Shown piece by piece: positions 26,830 through 36,121 of a stretch of DNA of 64,000 nucleotides. Position numbers and translations under genes: made by a program. The DNA lies in assembly GCA_021647405.1 (NCBI GenBank), contig JAKIUU010000010.1, forward strand, positions 13,037 through 77,036, given 5' to 3'. Origin of the DNA: Flavobacteriaceae bacterium (GTDB taxonomy: Bacteria > Bacteroidota > Bacteroidia > Flavobacteriales > Flavobacteriaceae). Each line of letters opens with the position of its first letter. Positions within the stretch are counted from its first letter, which is position 1. Below the pieces are notes generated by a model. The model did no database searches and was not told the origin of the DNA. It worked only from the letters and a program-made list of their open reading frames with translations.

Positions 26830-27252
26830 TTATTTTTGAATGTGTTTTCTTTTCTTTAAGTTAATTTTTCTTACCGCCTCCCTTTTAATTTTAGCTAAAG
26901 AATCTGATTTTTTAAAAAGTACATCATGTTCTTTTTTTAAAGTCTTAAGATTATTAAATACAGCCTGCTTTATAGATTGATATTCTTTTATTTTGGAGGT
27001 GTAATAATAATTACTTCTTTTAAACCTACTGCTGTCAATTTTATACTTCTCATAAACCAATGGGAAATATTTAATATTTCTTTCTCCTAATTTATTGGGA
27101 TTGTTATTGGCAGAATTTGCCAAATAAAGGTCTGTTAGCAAATCTATCATTTGTGATTTAGGTATCAAATCTTCTGGTTTTTGATAGATTGTATTACTCG
27201 TGCAAGCTGCGAGGAGAAAAACCAAGGTCATTTTAAGAATTCTCTTTACCAT
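26830..27252 (-). CDS. DUF4296 lipoprotein
   Basis: 140 residues. A lipobox (LLAAC, Cys about 17) precedes a short helical domain with KPEDLIPKSQMIDLLTDLYLA, the hallmark of DUF4296. The C-terminal third is a Lys/Arg-rich helix. Function unknown. It overlaps the dihydroorotase stop by 1 bp and is last in dpm-pyrC-DUF4296, an arrangement common in Flavobacteriaceae. Confidence 0.85.
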   Translation of the reverse strand: MVKRILKMTLVFLLAACTSNTIYQKPEDLIPKSQMIDLLTDLYLANSANNNPNKLGERNIKYFPLVYEKYKIDSSRFKRSNYYYTSKIKEYQSIKQAVFNNLKTLKKEHDVLFKKSDSLAKIKREAVRKINLKKRKHIQK

Positions 27253-28595
27253 TATCTGTTAAATGTTAAGCGTTTTCCTTTAAGGCTGTTGTTAAAAACA
27301 CCTTGATTGTAAATTAAATTTCCGTTTACAAAAGTATGTGTTACAGAGTTTGTAAATGTAGTTCCCTCAAAAGGCGACCATTTACATTTGTATAAAATAG
27401 TGTCTTTTGTTACGGTGTTTAAGCTTGAAGTGTCTACTAAAACCAAATCGGCAAAATAGCCTTCTTTGATAAAGCCTCTTTTTTCTATCTGAAATAAAAT
27501 GGCGGGATTGTGGCACATTTTCTCTATTATTTTCTCGATAGAAATCAGTCCTTTTTTATACAGTTCTAACATCGCTAAAAGCGCGTGTTGCACTAGTGGG
27601 CCTCCACTTGGGGCTTTGGTATAAACTTGTTGTTTTTCTGTTAAAGTATGGGGCGCATGGTCTGTTGCGATAATATCTATTTTATCGTTTAACAAAGCTT
27701 TTAATAAGCCCTCTTTATCGGCTTTTGTTTTTATTGCGGGATTCCATTTTATAAGCGTGCCTTTTTTATCGTAATCAGAATCGTCAAACCACAGGTGGTG
27801 TACACAAACTTCTGCGGTAATTTTCTTGTTTTTTAAAGATTTTCTGCCACTAAACAGTTTATGGGCCTCTTTGGCTGTAGAGATGTGGTAAACATGCAAT
27901 CGTGCCCCTGTTTTTTTAGCCAAGGCTACTGTTTTTGATGAGGATAAATAACAGGCTTCTTCGCTGCGAATTAAAGGGTGGTATTTAACTGGAATATCAT
28001 CGCCATACTTATCAATATAGGCCGCTAAATTCTTTTTAATGGTGGCTTCATCTTCGCAATGCGTAACAATTAACATTTTGACTGTTTTAAAAATCTGTTC
28101 TAAAACTTTAGCGTCATCAACCAACATATTGCCTGTTGAGGATCCTAAAAATAATTTGATAGCCGCTACTTTTTTAGGGTCTGTTTTTAGAAGTTCGTCT
28201 AAATTGGTATTTGTGCCACCTATCATAAAAGAATAATTGGCATAGGAAGAAGTGGAAGCTAATTTAAATTTTTCTTCTATCAGCTCATTGGTTGTGGCTT
28301 GCGGAATGGTATTTGGCATCTCTATAAACGAGGTAATTCCTCCCGCTACAGCGGCACGACTTTCTGATTCTATAGTGGCTTTATGTGTTAATCCTGGTTC
28401 TCTAAAATGGACTTGGTCATCAATAATACCTGGCATTAAAAGTTTATTTTCGGCATCAATAACTTTTACCTCATTAGATTTTACGCTGATGGAACTGTTT
28501 ATTTCTACAATGTGCTGTCCATCAATAAGAACATCGCCTTCTACGATACGACCTTCGTTGACAATACGTGCGTTTTTAATAAGCGTTTGCGACAT
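27252..28595 (-). CDS. pyrC: Dihydroorotase, class I
   Basis: Interconverts carbamoyl-aspartate and dihydroorotate in pyrimidine synthesis. 447 residues, TIM-barrel amidohydrolase. Recognised by DDQVHFREPGLTHK near residue 58, the carboxylated-Lys strand AAIKLFLGSSTGN, HVYHIST and ATDHAPHT with the catalytic Asp. The usual HxH metal pair after strand 1 reads QxH (DQVH) here. I recall this variant from other Bacteroidota dihydroorotases, so it is probably a lineage trait rather than loss of function. Middle gene of the dpm-pyrC-DUF4296 operon. Confidence 0.93.
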   Translation of the reverse strand: MSQTLIKNARIVNEGRIVEGDVLIDGQHIVEINSSISVKSNEVKVIDAENKLLMPGIIDDQVHFREPGLTHKATIESESRAAVAGGITSFIEMPNTIPQATTNELIEEKFKLASTSSYANYSFMIGGTNTNLDELLKTDPKKVAAIKLFLGSSTGNMLVDDAKVLEQIFKTVKMLIVTHCEDEATIKKNLAAYIDKYGDDIPVKYHPLIRSEEACYLSSSKTVALAKKTGARLHVYHISTAKEAHKLFSGRKSLKNKKITAEVCVHHLWFDDSDYDKKGTLIKWNPAIKTKADKEGLLKALLNDKIDIIATDHAPHTLTEKQQVYTKAPSGGPLVQHALLAMLELYKKGLISIEKIIEKMCHNPAILFQIEKRGFIKEGYFADLVLVDTSSLNTVTKDTILYKCKWSPFEGTTFTNSVTHTFVNGNLIYNQGVFNNSLKGKRLTFNR

Positions 28596-28601
28596 TTAAA
28601 T

Positions 28602-29321
28602 TTATTTTGGCAAGCCTTTTAAACGTAATTTGATCACCCCAAAAATAGCTTCGGTAACAATATTGCCACTCATTTTTGAGGTTCCTAAGGTTCTGTCTGT
28701 AAAGATTACTGAAACTTCCTTAATATTGAAACCGTGTTTCCATGCCTTAAATTTCATTTCTATTTGAAAGGCATAGCCCACAAATTTTATTTTGTTGAGA
28801 TTTATGGTATCCAAAACATTTCGTTTGTAACACACAAATCCGGCTGTGGTATCGTGAATGGGCATCCCTGTAATAAATCTCACATATTTTGAAGCGAAAT
28901 ACGATAACAAAACACGTTTCATGGGCCAATTTACAACATTAACACCTTTGGAATAACGTGATCCGATAGACATATCGGCACCTTGATTGGCGCAGGCTTC
29001 ATAAAGACGTGTCAGGTCTGTTGGGTTGTGCGAAAAATCGGCATCCATTTCAATAATAAATTCATAATCTTTAGCTAGTGCCCATTTAAATCCGTGAATA
29101 TAAGCAGTGCCTAAACCGCTTTTTTCTGTACGATTTTCTATAAAAAGTCTGTTTTTAAATTGCTCTTGAAGTCCTTCAACTATTTGTGCAGTACCATCGG
29201 GAGAATTATCGTCAACAATTAAAATATCAAAAGCTATAGAAAGATTAAAAACCGCCTTAATAATGCTTTCTATATTTTCTTTCTCGTTATATGTTGGTAT
29301 GATTACCAAAGCCTTTTGCAT
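28602..29321 (-). CDS. Polyprenyl-phosphate mannosyl/glycosyl transferase (GT2, Dpm1-like)
   Basis: 239 residues, GT-A fold. Motifs: VIIPTYNEKENIESII, IVDDNSPDGTA, EMDADFSHNP (DxD) and GSRYSKGV. There is no C-terminal membrane domain, as in the soluble Dpm1 type. It transfers a sugar from a nucleotide donor to polyprenyl phosphate at the inner membrane face. A divergent ArnT/PMT-like transferase 66 bp away is the natural user of such a lipid-linked sugar, so the two probably form a glycan-modification pair. First gene before pyrC. Confidence 0.9.
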   Translation of the reverse strand: MQKALVIIPTYNEKENIESIIKAVFNLSIAFDILIVDDNSPDGTAQIVEGLQEQFKNRLFIENRTEKSGLGTAYIHGFKWALAKDYEFIIEMDADFSHNPTDLTRLYEACANQGADMSIGSRYSKGVNVVNWPMKRVLLSYFASKYVRFITGMPIHDTTAGFVCYKRNVLDTINLNKIKFVGYAFQIEMKFKAWKHGFNIKEVSVIFTDRTLGTSKMSGNIVTEAIFGVIKLRLKGLPK

Positions 29322-29360
29322 GGTCGTATTTTAAGTGGTAAAGGTAAAACTTTTTATTAC

Positions 29361-29368
29361 TAATTTTG
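29361..29368 (+). promoter_or_regulatory. -7 promoter box of the ArnT-like gene
   Basis: TAATTTTG matches TAnnTTTG, ending 20 nt before the start codon. Confidence 0.6.
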
Positions 29369-29387
29369 CCATAAGTTTACAGCCTCT

Positions 29388-31070
29388 ATGAAAATTTTTA
29401 AATCTAACAAGTCGCTTTTTGTTTTTTATATTATTTTATTTTTTACAATTAATATTTTACAAAGTACTTATACTGAGTTGATAGATGATGAAGCCTACTA
29501 CTGGCTGTGGTCTAAAGATTTGGCTTGGGGTTATTTTGACCACCCACCCATGGTGGCTTTGTGGATTAAATTTAGCGGGCTTTTTTTTAATGGTGAATTG
29601 GGAGTGCGCTTTTTTAGCGCTTTTATGTTCAGTTTTACACTTATTTTAATTTGGAAGCTTATAGATATTAAATCGAAGTGGGAGAATGTCAGCTTGTTTT
29701 TTTTACTAATAACTGCTGTTATTTTGTTTAACTTTTATGGTTTTATTACCGTTCCTGACACGCCATTATTCTTTTTTTCTGCCTTGTTTTTATATGCTTA
29801 CAAGCTATTTCTACGTCATGAAAATATAAAAATAGCTTTGCTGATGGGTTTTGCGATGGCGGGGATGTTATACAGTAAGTATCATGGTGTTTTGGTAATT
29901 GGTTTTGTGGTTTTATCAGATTTAAGCCTCTTAAAGAAACGCTATTTTTGGATGGCAAGCTTATTTGCTTTTGTATTGTTTACACCACATATTTGGTGGC
30001 AATATGACAACGGATTTCCCACTATTTTATACCATTTAAATAGAAGTAAAAAATTATACCGCCTCTTTTTCTCTGTCAACCACATATTAAATCAGTTGCT
30101 CATTGTTGGATTGGCATTTCCTGTACTGTATTACGCCTTTTTTAAAGGCGATTTTAAAAATAAATTTAACAGGGCTTTGCTTTTTATTTTGGTTGGTTTT
30201 ATCGGGTTTTTCTTTATATCAACCTTTAAAACAAGTACGCAACCACAGTGGACTTCATTGATATTAATACCGCTAATTGTAATAAGTTTTCCTTATCTCG
30301 TTACACATCAAAAAGTAAAAAAAAGATTTATTGTCTTGGCGAGTCTTAATCTCATTGCACTCTTTTATATTAGATTTTCTTTGGCCGACGAAAACTTTTC
30401 TGCTTTTAAATGGGAAACACACCAAAATAAAGCGTGGGCACAAAGATTAAAAGAAAATACTGAGGGTTTGCCAATAGTTTTTCACAACTCTTTTCAGAAT
30501 GCCTCTAAATATATATTCTATACAGGTATTGAAGCTTTTTCTTATAATTCACTTTACTATCGCCAAAATCAATTTGATTTACCTGGGTTTGAAAATATAT
30601 TACAAGGAAAGACAATATACGAAGTGAGCAATTTAAAACACGGAAAATTTCTATCAAAAAAAAGAAATAAAATTTATTACGGTACTAAAATCGAAAACTA
30701 CACTACCTTTCAGCGTCTAAAATGTACTGTTAATATTGATGTGATAAATCTCAAACTAAAAGACTTTTACGATTTAACTTTTGAGTTGGTAAATCCATAC
30801 ACAAAAGCTGTTCCTGTTTCTAAAATTGAATTTTACGGTGTTTTCCAAACAAAAAAACATCAAATTACAGATAAAGTAAAATTAAACAACCTTTCAATTA
30901 TTGGTCTTGATTCATCTGAATTTTTAGCCCCTTTAACAAGCTATAAAATTAAGTGTCATTTTGCTGTTCCTAAAAATTTAGATGTTGCCAGCACAACCTT
31001 TAGAGTGGCTTTGGGTTTTAATAATTTTCCTCCTGGATTTGAGGGCAACCCTGTAGAAATAGATTTTTAA
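29388..31070 (+). CDS. ArnT/PMT-family membrane glycosyltransferase
   Basis: 560 residues with about ten membrane segments in the first ~330 and a soluble C-terminal half. The first periplasmic loop holds DDEAYYWLWSKDLAWGYFD, the acidic catalytic loop of GT-C enzymes (GT83-like), and HPPMVALWIK follows. Such enzymes move a sugar from polyprenyl phosphate to lipid A, protein or another glycan on the periplasmic side. The acceptor is unknown. It is divergent from the Dpm1-like gene and 1 bp upstream of the DUF4271 gene, forming an ArnT-DUF4271-hemD unit. Confidence 0.88.
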   Translation: MKIFKSNKSLFVFYIILFFTINILQSTYTELIDDEAYYWLWSKDLAWGYFDHPPMVALWIKFSGLFFNGELGVRFFSAFMFSFTLILIWKLIDIKSKWENVSLFFLLITAVILFNFYGFITVPDTPLFFFSALFLYAYKLFLRHENIKIALLMGFAMAGMLYSKYHGVLVIGFVVLSDLSLLKKRYFWMASLFAFVLFTPHIWWQYDNGFPTILYHLNRSKKLYRLFFSVNHILNQLLIVGLAFPVLYYAFFKGDFKNKFNRALLFILVGFIGFFFISTFKTSTQPQWTSLILIPLIVISFPYLVTHQKVKKRFIVLASLNLIALFYIRFSLADENFSAFKWETHQNKAWAQRLKENTEGLPIVFHNSFQNASKYIFYTGIEAFSYNSLYYRQNQFDLPGFENILQGKTIYEVSNLKHGKFLSKKRNKIYYGTKIENYTTFQRLKCTVNIDVINLKLKDFYDLTFELVNPYTKAVPVSKIEFYGVFQTKKHQITDKVKLNNLSIIGLDSSEFLAPLTSYKIKCHFAVPKNLDVASTTFRVALGFNNFPPGFEGNPVEIDF

Positions 31071-31071
31071 A

Positions 31072-31740
31072 ATGGATATTTTATACGAACCCTTAACATT
31101 AGCCCGCCCTTGGATACCTCTAGTTTTGGTATTTATATTGGCAGTACTTGTGGTTATTAAAAATGTTTTTAGCTATCAATTTGAACAACAGTACCAACTT
31201 GTTTTTAAAAATGTTTTAACGCCTAATTTAAAAATAGATTACAGTTTGGTGGTTAATTTTTACAATGCTCTTTTTTTAATCATTCAAAGTCTTGTTATAT
31301 CTTTTCTTCTTACTTTATTCGTCTTAAAAAACACTTCGTCATTAATTGAGAATGAAGTGTTTTTATTCATTAAAATAAGTGTTTTTATTTTTGTTTTTTT
31401 TATTACAAAATATTTATTGAATCTTTTTTTTATCAGCTTATTTAAATTAAATATTTTGATGCATAAAATTATTTATATTAAAACAGCCTATCTAAATTTC
31501 TTAAGTATTTATATATTAATATGGCTTCCTTTTGTGTTATTTGATTTTTCGAATAGTTATTTTCTATATTACCTTTCTTCTGTAAGTTCTTTAATATTAG
31601 CACTCTACTTTTATTACATGCTATTAAAATTAAACCTAAAGACCATATTTAAATATAACTTCTATTTTATTTTGTACCTTTGCACGCTAGAAATAGCTCC
31701 CTTAGTTATATTATATAGGATTTTTATTTCTAAAGTTTAA
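31072..31740 (+). CDS. DUF4271 membrane protein
   Basis: 222 residues, very hydrophobic, about six membrane helices rich in Phe and Leu. RPWIPLVLVFILAVLVVIKNVFS near the N-terminus is typical of DUF4271, a Bacteroidota family usually found just before hemD, as here (12-bp gap). Function unknown. A TAnnTTTG match at 31675-31682 inside its 3' end could provide an extra promoter for hemD. Confidence 0.85.
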   Translation: MDILYEPLTLARPWIPLVLVFILAVLVVIKNVFSYQFEQQYQLVFKNVLTPNLKIDYSLVVNFYNALFLIIQSLVISFLLTLFVLKNTSSLIENEVFLFIKISVFIFVFFITKYLLNLFFISLFKLNILMHKIIYIKTAYLNFLSIYILIWLPFVLFDFSNSYFLYYLSSVSSLILALYFYYMLLKLNLKTIFKYNFYFILYLCTLEIAPLVILYRIFISKV

Positions 31741-31752
31741 ATGTAGAAATTT

Positions 31753-32499
31753 ATGAAAGTGAAAACTATCCTTGTTTCTCAACCCGCACCGGGCACTGAG
31801 AATTCTCCTTATCACGAACTATCAAACAAACAAAAAGTAAAAGTAGATTTTAGATCTTTTATACATATTGAAGGCGTAACCTCAAGAGAAGTTCGGTCTC
31901 AAAAAATTGATTTTTCAAAATTTTCGGCTGTTATTTTTACCAGCAGAAAGGCTATTGATAATTACTTTAGGCTTGCAGAAGAAATGCGCTTTAAAGTTCC
32001 TGATAGTATGAAATACTTTTGCCAATCTGAAGCTGTTTCTTTCTACTTACAAAAATACGTAGTGTATAGAAAACGTAAAATTTATGTTGGCGAAAGAAGT
32101 TTTGAAGATTTAATTAAACTAATTAAAAAGTATAAGGAAGAGTCTTTTATCCTTCCTTCTTCAGATAAATTAAAGCCTAGTATCCCTACAGATTTAGATA
32201 AATTGGGTATAAAATGGAAACGTGCTGTTTTGTTTAAAACTGTTGTAAGCGACTTATCTGATCTTGAAAATGTTTACTATGATATATTGGTGTTTTTTAG
32301 CCCCTCTGGTATTAAGTCGTTATTTGAAAATTTTCCTGATTTCAAACAAAATAAAACCCGAATTGCTGTTTTTGGTAATTCTACGGTAAAAGCAGCATCA
32401 GAGGCTGGTTTAAGAGTCGATATTTCTGCTCCTACAGAAGAAGCGCCATCTATGACAATGGCATTAAAAAAATATATTGTTGAGGTTAACAAACGTTAA
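31753..32499 (+). CDS. hemD: Uroporphyrinogen-III synthase
   Basis: Cyclises hydroxymethylbilane to uroporphyrinogen III in haem synthesis. 248 residues with the two-domain layout; VIFTSRKAIDNYF and ILVFFSPSGIKSLFENF are the paired strand-helix motifs, and IAVFGNSTVKAASEAGL near the C-terminus is the most conserved part. Sequence identity within HemD is generally low, but the DUF4271 neighbour supports the call. Followed by a strong bidirectional terminator. Confidence 0.92.
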   Translation: MKVKTILVSQPAPGTENSPYHELSNKQKVKVDFRSFIHIEGVTSREVRSQKIDFSKFSAVIFTSRKAIDNYFRLAEEMRFKVPDSMKYFCQSEAVSFYLQKYVVYRKRKIYVGERSFEDLIKLIKKYKEESFILPSSDKLKPSIPTDLDKLGIKWKRAVLFKTVVSDLSDLENVYYDILVFFSPSGIKSLFENFPDFKQNKTRIAVFGNSTVKAASEAGLRVDISAPTEEAPSMTMALKKYIVEVNKR

Positions 32500-32515
32500 C
32501 TCTTAACTTAAAAAT

Positions 32516-32547
32516 AAAAAAAGCAGCTCAAAGAGCTGCTTTTTTTA
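32516..32547. terminator. Bidirectional terminator between hemD and recA
   Basis: Perfect 9-bp stem AAGCAGCTC / GAGCTGCTT with loop AAA, flanked by A-run and T-run. Confidence 0.9.
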
Positions 32548-32565
32548 TATATTTAAAGTAGGCTT

Positions 32566-33570
32566 TTATTTGCCCTCAATGGCTTCTTTAATTTTACCTT
32601 CCAATTCTAAAGCCAGTTCAGGATTGTCAGAAATAATACCTTTAACGGCATCCCTTCCTTGGCCTAACTTTGTATCGCCATAACTAAACCATGAGCCGCT
32701 TTTTTTGATAATGCCGTATTCTACACCTAAATCTAAAATTTCACCCATTTTAGAAATTCCTTTTCCATACATAATATCAAATTCTGCTATCTGAAATGGT
32801 GGGGCTACTTTATTTTTTACAACTTTAACTTTGGTGCTATTTCCTATAACTTTATCGCCATCTTTAATTTGTGTTCTTCTTCTAATATCCAATCTTATAG
32901 AGGCATAAAATTTAAGTGCATTTCCGCCAGTAGTTGTTTCAGGATTTCCAAATATGACACCTATTTTCTCTCTCAATTGATTGATAAAAATAACCGTACA
33001 CTTAGTTTTACTAATACTTCCTGTTAATTTTCTTAAGGCTTGAGACATTAATCTGGCGTGTAATCCCATTTTAGAGTCGCCCATTTCTCCTTCAATTTCA
33101 CTTCTAGGTGTCAGAGCGGCGACTGAATCTATTACCACGATATCTATAGCACCAGAACGTATTAAATTGTCTGTTATCTCAAGTGCTTGCTCTCCATTAT
33201 CTGGCTGAGAAATGATTAAATTATCTGTATCTATTCCTAAATTTTTAGCATAATCTTTATCAAAAGCGTGTTCTGCATCAATAAATGCTGCTATACCACC
33301 CGCTTTTTGAGCTTCGGCAATAGCGTGCAGAGTAAGTGTTGTTTTCCCTGATGATTCTGGTCCGTAAATTTCAATAACCCGACCTCTGGGGTAACCACCT
33401 ACACCTAAGGCTAAATCTAAACCTAAAGAACCTGATGATATGGCGTCAATCTCTTCAGTAACAACGTCACCTAATTTCATAACAGAGCCTTTGCCATATG
33501 TTTTATCAAGTTTGTCTAAAGTTAATTGTAATGCCTTTAATTTTGCGTCTTTTTCTTTGTCTGAAGCCAT
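32566..33570 (-). CDS. recA: Recombinase RecA
   Basis: Homologous-recombination filament protein. 334 residues. Walker [10 protein letters not shown], the [20 protein letters not shown] stretch, Walker [13 protein letters not shown], the L1/L2 loops ([27 protein letters not shown]) and the C-terminal [13 protein letters not shown]. The -7 match upstream is imperfect (TACTTTAG, minus strand, 33594-33601). No recognisable SOS box was found. Confidence 0.98.
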   Translation of the reverse strand: MASDKEKDAKLKALQLTLDKLDKTYGKGSVMKLGDVVTEEIDAISSGSLGLDLALGVGGYPRGRVIEIYGPESSGKTTLTLHAIAEAQKAGGIAAFIDAEHAFDKDYAKNLGIDTDNLIISQPDNGEQALEITDNLIRSGAIDIVVIDSVAALTPRSEIEGEMGDSKMGLHARLMSQALRKLTGSISKTKCTVIFINQLREKIGVIFGNPETTTGGNALKFYASIRLDIRRRTQIKDGDKVIGNSTKVKVVKNKVAPPFQIAEFDIMYGKGISKMGEILDLGVEYGIIKKSGSWFSYGDTKLGQGRDAVKGIISDNPELALELEGKIKEAIEGK

Positions 33571-33872
33571 AATATCATGATTAATTTAAGTAGCTAAAGT
33601 ATAAAAAACATGTGAGTATTTATTATAATGTTTAGGTAGTTTTTAACAAAAAATATTTATTATTTTTATTTTTCAAAACATTACATCACAATAAATTAAA
33701 TCAATAATTTCCAGAGAGATAAAAACATAAAATAGGGTCTTATAAACCTGTTTTTGTTTTTAAATTTTGATATGTTATTATTAAGTAGGATATTCGCAAT
33801 TAATTATTCTTGTACTAATTATCTCACAAGAACGGGGGTTAAAGTGTTAAATTAGTTTTAGTTATTAAAATT
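33571..33872. other. AT-rich intergenic region between recA and the OmpA-family gene
   Basis: 302 bp without a credible gene, holding the divergent promoters. Only one structure stands out: the inverted repeat TTCTTGT...ACAAGAA at 33807-33832 (12-nt spacer), 41 bp before the OmpA-family start. Nothing else is recognisable. Confidence 0.6.
33807..33832. promoter_or_regulatory. Inverted repeat upstream of the OmpA-family gene
   Basis: TTCTTGT (33807-33813) and ACAAGAA (33826-33832) are perfect inverted arms, 12 nt apart. It could be a dimeric regulator site or an mRNA-leader hairpin; no T-run follows, so it is not a terminator. Confidence 0.35.
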
Positions 33873-35651
33873 ATGAAAAATTTAAAGTTAGCAATAAGCG
33901 TATTTATACTATTCGCAACCATATCAATTACCCAAGCACAAACCTGGTATTTTGGTAGTGGTGCTGGGCTACATTTTTCTGGAAATACTGTAAGCGTTGC
34001 CCAAGGGTCGCCTATAAATACCAGCGAAGGCTGCTCTATTATTAGTGATGAGAGTGGAAATGTAATTTTTTATACTGATGGAAAAACTGTATGGAATGGA
34101 AACCACAGACCTTTAATTAATGGTAGGGGATTATTAGGAAATTCGTCTGCAACACAATCTGCACTCATAATACCCATACCCAATACCAATTGCACAAAAT
34201 ATTTTATTTTTACTGTTGATTCTGCAGAACACAACTTAAAAAATGGTTTGCGTTACAATGTGGTAGATTTAACAAATGGCGGTGAAGTTGTTATTAAAAA
34301 TAGATTGTTGTTCCCTTCGGTTGCAGAAAAGCTAACAGCCGTATCTGACAATAATGGTGGGTATTATGTATTGGCTCATGATTTTGACAATAGCCTGTAC
34401 CCAAACAAAGATATGGGTAATCGTTTTATTTGCTACCATATAAAATCCAATAATACAGACTTAAAAGATCCTATTATTTCAAAAATTGGAAGTTATCACA
34501 GGCGTTTTGTAAATAAATACAACCAATATCAAAATGCACAAGGGCAATTAAAAATATCGCCCGACGGAACTAAGGTGGCTTTGGCTGTTTTAAAAGATAA
34601 TTTTATTGAACTTTTTGATTTTTTAGACGGGGTGGTAAGTAGCCCTAAAAAATACCAATTTGATAGAAAAACAGGGTATGTGTATGGTGTTGAATTTTCG
34701 CCAAATGGCAGCTCTTTGTATTTTTCGCATCTTTATAGAGGAACCAATTTTTTAAGACGTATAAATTTACGTAAAATATCTACCTCAAATACATTTCCTA
34801 AAACCTTAAGATACAACGTAAAGTATCCTACTTATGGTTATAATGAGGTTAAAAATCTTTATCAATCTAATCAAGATTATACCGTAGGAGCACTTCAATT
34901 AGGGCCCGATGATAACATATATGTAGCCAATAGAACAGCTGGTAATGCACAACCCAGAATAGGTGTTATTTTAAATCCAGATTCAGAATTGGCTGCTTTT
35001 AAATACAATAGTATTACTGTTTCAAAAAACCCCGCATTAGGAAGTTTGATGGGGTTGCCAACATTATTAATGGAAGGCTCTTGTAAATGTATTGATACAG
35101 ATGGTGATGGTGTTTGTGATGAAAACGATTTATGCCCTTCGGTTGCAGGGCCTGAAGATAACGAAGGTTGTCCTTATAGAGATTCTGATGGTGATGGTGT
35201 TTTAGATAAAGACGATAAGTGTGTTGATGCCCCTGGACCTTCGGTTAATGGCGGTTGTCCTGATAAGGTTATCACTGCAGATGCCGAACGTAAATTAAAT
35301 GAATATGCCAAAACTATTTTATTTCAGACAGCTGAATACACTTTTAAAGAAGGGGTTGTAGATCAGCTAGATGAAATTGTTTTTATTATGAACCAATACA
35401 AAGCTGCTCAATTTCATATTGAAGGCCATACCGATAGCGCAGGACCAAGTACAAGTAATTTAATTTTATCGGATAACAGAGCAAATGCTGTTCGTAAATA
35501 TCTTATTTCAAAAGGTATTAGTTCAAAAAGATTAACAGCGCAAGGTTACGGAGAAGAAAGACCTATAGCCACTAATAGAACGCCCGAAGGGCGCGAAAAG
35601 AATAGGCGTGTAGAATTAACCGTAATCAATAAAAACCCTGTAGATAAATAG
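33873..35651 (+). CDS. OmpA-family outer-membrane protein with N-terminal beta-propeller and thrombospondin-3 repeats
   Basis: 592 residues. Signal peptide (to about 22, ITQAQ), then a ~380-residue propeller-like region with WYFGSGAGLHFSG, FYTDGKTVWNG and LKISPDGTKVALAV. Two Asp-rich calcium-binding TSP3 repeats (about 408-466, DTDGDGVCDENDLCPS and DSDGDGVLDKDDKC) lead to an OmpA-like peptidoglycan-binding domain (about 475-590, IEGHTDSAGPSTSN, NRRVELTV). This likely anchors the outer membrane to peptidoglycan while exposing the propeller. Related proteins occur in gliding/T9SS bacteria, but no T9SS tail is present. Confidence 0.88.
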   Translation: MKNLKLAISVFILFATISITQAQTWYFGSGAGLHFSGNTVSVAQGSPINTSEGCSIISDESGNVIFYTDGKTVWNGNHRPLINGRGLLGNSSATQSALIIPIPNTNCTKYFIFTVDSAEHNLKNGLRYNVVDLTNGGEVVIKNRLLFPSVAEKLTAVSDNNGGYYVLAHDFDNSLYPNKDMGNRFICYHIKSNNTDLKDPIISKIGSYHRRFVNKYNQYQNAQGQLKISPDGTKVALAVLKDNFIELFDFLDGVVSSPKKYQFDRKTGYVYGVEFSPNGSSLYFSHLYRGTNFLRRINLRKISTSNTFPKTLRYNVKYPTYGYNEVKNLYQSNQDYTVGALQLGPDDNIYVANRTAGNAQPRIGVILNPDSELAAFKYNSITVSKNPALGSLMGLPTLLMEGSCKCIDTDGDGVCDENDLCPSVAGPEDNEGCPYRDSDGDGVLDKDDKCVDAPGPSVNGGCPDKVITADAERKLNEYAKTILFQTAEYTFKEGVVDQLDEIVFIMNQYKAAQFHIEGHTDSAGPSTSNLILSDNRANAVRKYLISKGISSKRLTAQGYGEERPIATNRTPEGREKNRRVELTVINKNPVDK

Positions 35652-35675
35652 CCTTTTATATGTTTAAAAGTACTT

Positions 35676-36119
35676 TTATTTAGAACGAATCATATATATG
35701 TGTGGAATACCATCTTCTAAATATTCTTCACTTGACTGAATAAATCCGTGTGCTTCGTAAAACGATTTAAGGTGGGTTTGTGCCCCAATTTTTATTGGAT
35801 TATTGCCATATATTCTCTTTAATTCTAAAATAGATTTTTCTATTAATTTATGTCCTAAGCCCACACCTCTTTGAGAGGTGGTTATTAAAACACGGCCAAT
35901 GGCTGCTTCTTTATAATAATCGCCCGGTTTAAACAAACGGGTATAGGCCGCTATTTTACCTTTTTTTTCTGTAAATAAATGAAGTGCTTTTTGATCTTTA
36001 TTGTCTAAGTCTTGGTAGGCGCAATTTTGTTCAACCACAAATATTTCTGAACGAAGTTTTAAAATAGCATAAAGTTCGGTTGTGGTAAGTTCGTTAAATT
36101 TTTTTAAAAGCCAAGTCAT
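35676..36119 (-). CDS. GNAT-family N-acetyltransferase, ElaA-like
   Basis: 147 residues. N-terminal LYAILKLRSEIFVVEQNCAYQDLD is typical of ElaA. The acetyl-CoA loop IGRVLITTSQRGVGLGHKLIE (Q/RxxGxG/A) is intact, and FYEAHGF is the usual motif B. The substrate is unknown. Last of the rpiB-cdf-gnat unit, 2 bp after the cation transporter gene. Confidence 0.9.
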   Translation of the reverse strand: MTWLLKKFNELTTTELYAILKLRSEIFVVEQNCAYQDLDNKDQKALHLFTEKKGKIAAYTRLFKPGDYYKEAAIGRVLITTSQRGVGLGHKLIEKSILELKRIYGNNPIKIGAQTHLKSFYEAHGFIQSSEEYLEDGIPHIYMIRSK

Positions 36120-36121
36120 TC

